64,000 nucleotides of DNA from Amphirosellinia nigrospora (lineage: Eukaryota; Ascomycota; Sordariomycetes; Xylariales; Xylariaceae): NCBI GenBank assembly GCA_004123355.1, contig SCHM01000004.1, forward strand, positions 3,628,316 through 3,692,315, read 5' to 3'. The position numbers and the translations under genes were made by a program. This document shows positions 59,470-64,000 of the stretch, piece after piece. Under the pieces are notes generated by a model. That model was not told where the DNA came from and ran no database searches. It saw only the letters and a list, made by a program, of their open reading frames with translations. Within the stretch, counting starts at the first letter, position 1. Every line of letters starts with the position of its first letter.

Positions 59470-60647
59470 TTAATCCTCCATGAGACCCAGCATGTCGAGC
59501 TCGGTCTTGACCATCCGTTCGAATTCCTCGCGATCGATGCCCGATGCCCGAGATAACAAGAATAAACTCTTGATGCTGCGGGAGATGTGCTGCTTCACGC
59601 CGAAGTCGTTTTGCTCCTGGCGCGCCGCCGCGGCCTCGAGCTTTTCCACCGACGCGTGGGAGCCGGCGCTCGACGCTGGCCGAGGCAGGGGATGGAGGAG
59701 GTTGGGCTCGTCGCTTCTCGCCGAAGGTGGCGAGCTGGATCTTGGTGGCTCGGCTAATGTCCATGACCCGTTGATCCCGTTTTGTGCTATTTCCCCGTCG
59801 CTATGTTCGGTTTGTGTGGTATTGGTTGCTCTCGAGGCTAGGCCGAGTGGTGGCGAAATGCCGGCATTGACCTCTTCGTCGGGGTCGTGGTTGTCCATGG
59901 CCGGTTGAACGTCGTTATACTGAGCGAAGTATTCGTCCTCGCTAGTGGCGTTCCATGTCTGCGTGGTTTGTGGCGCTGGCGACCTCTTCGTAGCGGGCGT
60001 TTTTGGGCCTGGTGTGGCATCGTATCTTGCCCAGTAATCGTCGTCGTCGTCTTCTTCTTCTTGTTCTGTCACCTGGCTGTTCTGAGACTTTAAGAAAGCA
60101 TTGGTTGCCGAAACAGGCGTCGCCTTGGGCTGTTTTGATTCCTTGAACTGCCGTTCGGCTTCAGCTATTGTCGAAACCCCACCAAATGACGAAAATGGTG
60201 ACGGCGTGTCTGGCACCGTAACCTCTCCGACCTTCCAGCCTTCTTTCCCTTCGTCGACTACGCAGTATACCAGACAGAATGCTAATTCTAGCTCCCTGAC
60301 CACTACAAAAGCCTGTAAAGTTTCCTCATCTATCCGTCGGAACCGAGTTTCCGCGTCGTAGTCCCAGTCAATCTCGACTTCGCCAGATACAGGATGCGGT
60401 TCTAGTCGCTCGCCTTGGGCGATCTCGGTCAACTTGGGACCTTGGAGGTATCATAACACAACAGCCGGATCCAAGGGTCGTTGGTAGAACTGAAAGATAA
60501 GAGCTGGACTCGCTGTCGCAGGATTGGCGTGAGCAGAGGTAGGACAGACTCTGACGGCTGTAACGAAACGGCGGCAGCACGAAGTGACGGGATCAATGGG
60601 CCAATCGTCTCTGGGATATCTGGTGGCCGAATTGGTGAGACCGTCAT
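59470..60647 (-). CDS. conserved fungal protein of unknown function
   Basis: The start at 60647 gives MTVSPIRPPDIPETIG, followed by a compact N-terminal domain (VQLLSFSSTNDPWIRLLCYD, VEIDWDYDAETRFRRIDEE, LELAFCLVYCVVDEG). A long acidic and Ser/Pro-rich middle follows (EEEDDDDDYWARYD, EDEYFAQYND). The conserved C-terminal helix is ISRSIKSLFLLSRASG with REEFERMVKTELDMLGLMED. No catalytic motif, membrane segment or targeting signal is evident. One shift at 60436-60438 (GGG on plus) between DTSKVP and KLTEIAQG fits one missing C; corrected length is 392 residues. The two-ended conservation with an acidic linker suggests an adaptor, but this is a guess. Confidence 0.75.
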
Positions 60648-62082
60648 TGTGAGAGCGTCTGATCGAGTTTTTTGGGTTTGGTTTTTTTTTCAAACCGAAT
60701 GGACGAGGTTTGTTGACTTGGTGGTACTGAAGTTTAAGCTTGTGTAAGCGGTGGGTCTTGGGCTATCACATGCAATGATAGAAATAGCTCGAAACACTCT
60801 AACCTAGTAGTAGCTGAATTACTGTACTATGGATGATGTCGAAACAGCTCCACTAGCTAGGACCTTGCTGTTTTGATGACAAAGATGTGAGACGCAATCA
60901 GCTGTTCACGAGAACTTGCCACACGCTGTCAGAGCCGGGAGGGAATAGAAGCGTTCAGTCTGAGGGGATGGGAAGCGGCGCAGGTATGAACAATGTTTTA
61001 TAATGTACGGTGCTGCTGTGGTTCGTGGGAATAATCATGCAACTGGGTTTCATTTAGCCACCTTCATCGAACGATGCTTGTGTCGTTGCTGCAAGGTGAT
61101 AGGTGTGAAGTGCGGTGTGTCGGTCAGTCGGCCAGTCAGTCTGCATGTAAACAGCTCCTACGTAGGCTACCACGTAGGACCAACGGCGTTCTCGGGACGA
61201 GGTAGGCTTTATAGGCAGGCTGTGAGACATTTCCCGCCGAGTTATATTTTATTGCATCTGTCTTTCGGGCGGACGGAAGAGCGCGACGATGAGGGGCACG
61301 CTAATACATACAGTACACGCCGGCTGGCCGCGGCAACGTTCAATTCTGCAATTTGATGTAACCTATAGGTACAGTAAAATGTATCGTACAGTTCGAGGTT
61401 CAATGAACATAAATGTTGATTGTTTAGTAGGATGATGAATCTGCTACTCTCAAATGACAGGACCACCCTAGTGCTGTACGCGTTACTGCACCTCCTAGAA
61501 AGATTATAATAGTCTCCTTCCCTGACTCATTGACATCACTTCTTCATCTAGCTTCTATCATCTGATCTAACCTACAAGAGGTACGCACAGTAGACTATCC
61601 GAACTTGGAGATGGACGGCAGACAGAAGGGCAGGGAAGGGGATGCTGCTGGGGCTCTGGCTGGGGCACCCGAGGATAATTGGAGAAGGCGTACCTGATAC
61701 ACCGGGGTGCCTATGCGGGGAAGCGCCCACTTTTGGCACTACGACCCATGATGGATGTTTTACAGGCTTATTAGTGTATAGCGAGTGTGATGCAACGTTG
61801 ATGTGCCCACCCGTCGGGTCTAGTATAGCACCTAAATTGATTGGTACACTTGTCTGGTTAACGTCACCATTCGCGATCGATCTAAGGTTCGAGATATTTT
61901 TTGTAATCGGCACTTGGCATCTCCGGTCGGCATCAAACCCTACATTTCACCGACGACAACCGCAACACCAAGGCGCGCATTATCGACGAGCCCGCACATT
62001 GATTTTGACGCGCATTAGAAGCCATACGCGTAACTTGTAACCAGGTTCTCAGCTCGGATCCCGAAAGGGCCGTCGCGGATGT
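60648..62082. promoter_or_regulatory. divergent upstream region between the unknown gene and tpc1
   Basis: About 1.4 kb between divergent start codons. It contains ACCTATAGGTA near 61360-61370. Short open frames at 61572-61913 (-) and 61642-62040 (+) overlap each other and look like chance frames in leader sequence. Confidence 0.5.
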
Positions 62083-63140
62083 ATGTCGCACTCTGGCCAA
62101 CGCCTTCAAGATGAGGTAAGCTGCTTCACACTGTCGGGGATTGCCCAATCTCACGAAGCAAACGAGGAGGCTTAACATGACGCGGCCTCGTATAGGGCTC
62201 ACGACTGCAAGTAGTCGTAGCCGGGGCTACGGCCGGCCTGATATCGAGGTTCGTCATCGCGCCGCTCGATGTCGTCAAGATCCGGCTCCAGCTGCAGTCG
62301 CACTCCCTCTCGGATCCCCTGTCCCATGAGAATCTGCGCGGCTCGCCCGTCTACAAGGGAACGATACCGACGCTCCGGCACATCGTAAAACATGAGGGCA
62401 TCACCGGCCTGTGGAAGGGCAACGTGCCTGCTGAGCTAATGTACGTGTCGTATTCGGCGATTCAGTTCACCACATATCGCTCGATGACGATGCTGCTGCA
62501 TCGATTGTTCGACGAGGAGCGCAGCCTGCCGCCGGCCGCCGAATCCTTCATCAGCGGCGCCACGGCCGGCGCCACGGCCACCGCGACTACCTATCCGCTG
62601 GACCTGCTGCGCACGCGCTTCGCCGCCCAGGGCAATGATCGCGTGTACACGTCGCTGCGCCGGGCCGTGTGGGAGATCCACCATGACGAGGGGATACCCG
62701 GCTTCTTTCGTGGCTTGTCGCCCGGCCTCGCCCAGATTGTGCCACTCATGGGCATCTTCTTCGCCATCTACGAGACCGCACGACAGCCGCTTGGCCAGCT
62801 AAACCTGCCGTGGGGATCTGGGGATGCGACGGCTGGCGTGCTCGCTAGTGTCGTCGCAAAGACGTGCGTGTTCCCGCTGGACCTTGTACGCAAGCGTATT
62901 CAGGTGCAAGGCCCCACGCGGAGTCGATATGTACACAGAAATATTCCAAAGTATGCGGGCACCATTCGTGCCATTCGGCAAATCCTCAAGCAAGAGAGGA
63001 CGAGGGGTCTCTATAGGGGCTTGACCGTTAGTTTGATGAAAGCAGCTCCGGCGAGCGCGGTCACCATGTGGACATATGAAAGAGCTTTGAACCTCCTAAT
63101 TAGTCAGGGGATTGGCAGTTCTGCAGAGCGATCAGTATAG
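62083..63140 (+). CDS. tpc1: mitochondrial thiamine pyrophosphate carrier Tpc1
   Basis: Mitochondrial carrier family protein of the inner membrane that imports thiamine pyrophosphate. Exon 1 (62083-62115) encodes [11 protein letters not shown]. An intron, 62116-62195 (GTAAGC, branch GCTTAAC, TATAG), joins in phase to [19 protein letters not shown]. The three carrier signatures PX[DE]XX[KR] appear in order: [26 protein letters not shown] and [13 protein letters not shown]. Each is followed by the family's GLWKGN / GFFRGLSPG / GLYRGLTVS motif. The total is 325 residues, normal length, with no frameshift. The substrate is assigned from similarity to the Neurospora and yeast Tpc1 sequences as I remember them. 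Confidence 0.92.
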
Positions 63141-63495
63141 GGACGACGTATTATTGTATGAGACCAAAGAGCGCAAAGATTTTAGGCGTGTAAGAATAGG
63201 CAAAGGGATTAGGTCAGGTGACACTGGTTGCATACATAGATGGACGGTTGCATACAACTGGATACCCTATTAGACGTTGGAGAATCAGGTCAAGCTATAT
63301 ACCAAGGTGTATTTATCATTTGAAGTGAGTAGTTTTTTCCGAGTTCAATATTGTGCTAGTGAAGATACAGGGAAGATGGTGCGTGAACAGACTATAAATC
63401 TAGTGAACAAAGAAAATCATATGCTTCTATTCAGTTGTCTATAGTACAGGCTTTTCTTCCTTTAGGTGTACAACCACTTGGCGGGGTTTGTTGAT
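63141..63495. other. intergenic, convergent 3' ends
   Basis: About 355 bases between the end of tpc1 and the end of the MICOS gene. Nothing else was recognised. Confidence 0.5.
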
Positions 63496-64000
63496 TTATT
63501 TCCCTTTCTTGACCCAATCCTCGACGACATCGCGAGCATCGCTCACCTTGTCGTCGACATAGTTTTTGCCGAGCTGTGCATGGACCCTTGTCATGTACCA
63601 AGCACGCTGGATGCCCTCGCGCGTGCGAACATGGGTGTTAGCGACGGCAGGGAATCGCTGCTCGTAGGTCCACAGGAGGTCCGAAACGTTGCCCATAGTG
63701 ACGGGGATGACGAGCCAGCCGGCACCGATACCAAGGGCAAGGGGAAAGAGGCGCGCAGGAGGATGTTGCGGTTGCGCGACATAATGCTGCCAGCCATCGA
63801 GGCCACGAGCACGTAGACGAGGCCCGGCATTAACTTCTCTCCACTCTCACGCGACGGCGCTAGCGATGCAATGGTCGACGTGAAGGATTGCTCTAGGTGG
63901 AAGGCCTTGTCTACGGCGGTATTGACGCCATCCTCGGCCGATACGGCTTGTTTGTACAGGAACAGGCGGGCCCTGCCAATCTGTGCGGCCAAACGGTCCG
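63496..64000 (-). CDS. MICOS complex subunit, apolipoprotein O-like (Mic26/Mic27 family), partial
   Basis: The window ends inside this gene, so the N terminus is missing. The visible part has RNRNILLRASFPL continuing as LALGIGAGWLVIPVTMGNVS, the double hydrophobic hairpin of apolipoprotein O-like MICOS subunits that shape crista junctions in the inner mitochondrial membrane. The conserved LLWTYEQRFPAVANTHVR and a charged C terminus (DWVKKGK) follow. A shift at 63741-63744 (GGGG on plus) separates ASFPL from ALGIG and fits one missing C. The family is assigned from the hairpin and the WTYEQRFP motif; Mic26 versus Mic27 cannot be decided. Confidence 0.82.

Noticed and set aside
8789-63992. Programmed -1 ribosomal frameshifting as the cause of the many frame breaks
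   Set aside because: The direction fits, but the sites differ widely, include runs of only two bases, lack a common slippery heptamer or downstream structure, and hit essential conserved genes several times each. Base-calling error explains them more simply.
1-64000. CRISPR array, rRNA operon, LTR element or DNA transposon
   Set aside because: No regularly spaced repeats, rRNA landmarks, paired long repeats or transposase/reverse-transcriptase motifs were found by reading both strands.

Overview
The window is nuclear DNA of a filamentous ascomycete (Pezizomycotina, most likely Sordariomycetes). The evidence is genes split by short introns with GTRNGT donors, CTAAC-type branch sites and YAG acceptors. 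There is also a set of clearly fungal proteins: Mph1, Mex67, Src1, a NUC-1/PalcA bHLH regulator, Shr3, a Zn2Cys6 factor, a HET-domain protein and Tpc1. No bacterial, viral or rRNA/tRNA signal was recognised, and no intact transposon.

Layout. 1-6.1 kb is gene-poor. 6.2-8.3 kb holds a HET-domain gene. 8.8-15.7 kb holds the divergent housekeeping pair mph1 (-) and mex67 (+) around a 1 kb bidirectional promoter. 19.3-21.6 kb encodes a kelch-like membrane protein. 23.3-28.6 kb carries src1 and nuc-1 on the minus strand. After a 3.9 kb gap come shr3 (32.6-33.5), a Cys-rich single-pass surface protein (34.2-35.3), a haloacid-dehalogenase-like hydrolase (36.6-37.5) and a Zn2Cys6 regulator (38.9-41.0). 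A 6.9 kb gene-poor island follows. Then come a SAM+PH protein (48.0-50.5), a SOD-fold mitochondrial ribosomal protein (52.6-53.6), a divergent pair made of a membrane-anchored fungal protein and a trypsin-like/C2H2/coiled-coil fusion (54.1-58.6), an unknown conserved protein (59.5-60.6), tpc1 (62.1-63.1) and a MICOS subunit cut by the window end.

Most genes are ordinary housekeeping or regulatory loci that do not form one pathway. Two families known or suspected to act in fungal self/non-self recognition stand out: the HET-domain gene and the 54-58.6 kb protease/zinc-finger locus. The second is the best candidate for an undescribed system.

A pervasive feature is that eleven genes are interrupted by single-base shifts, nearly all explained by one missing base in a short homopolymer (about 23 of 25 cases). 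Correcting for them makes every spliced coding length a multiple of three. Sequencing or assembly error is therefore a better explanation than gene death, and ORF-only annotation of this window would cut these genes into pieces.
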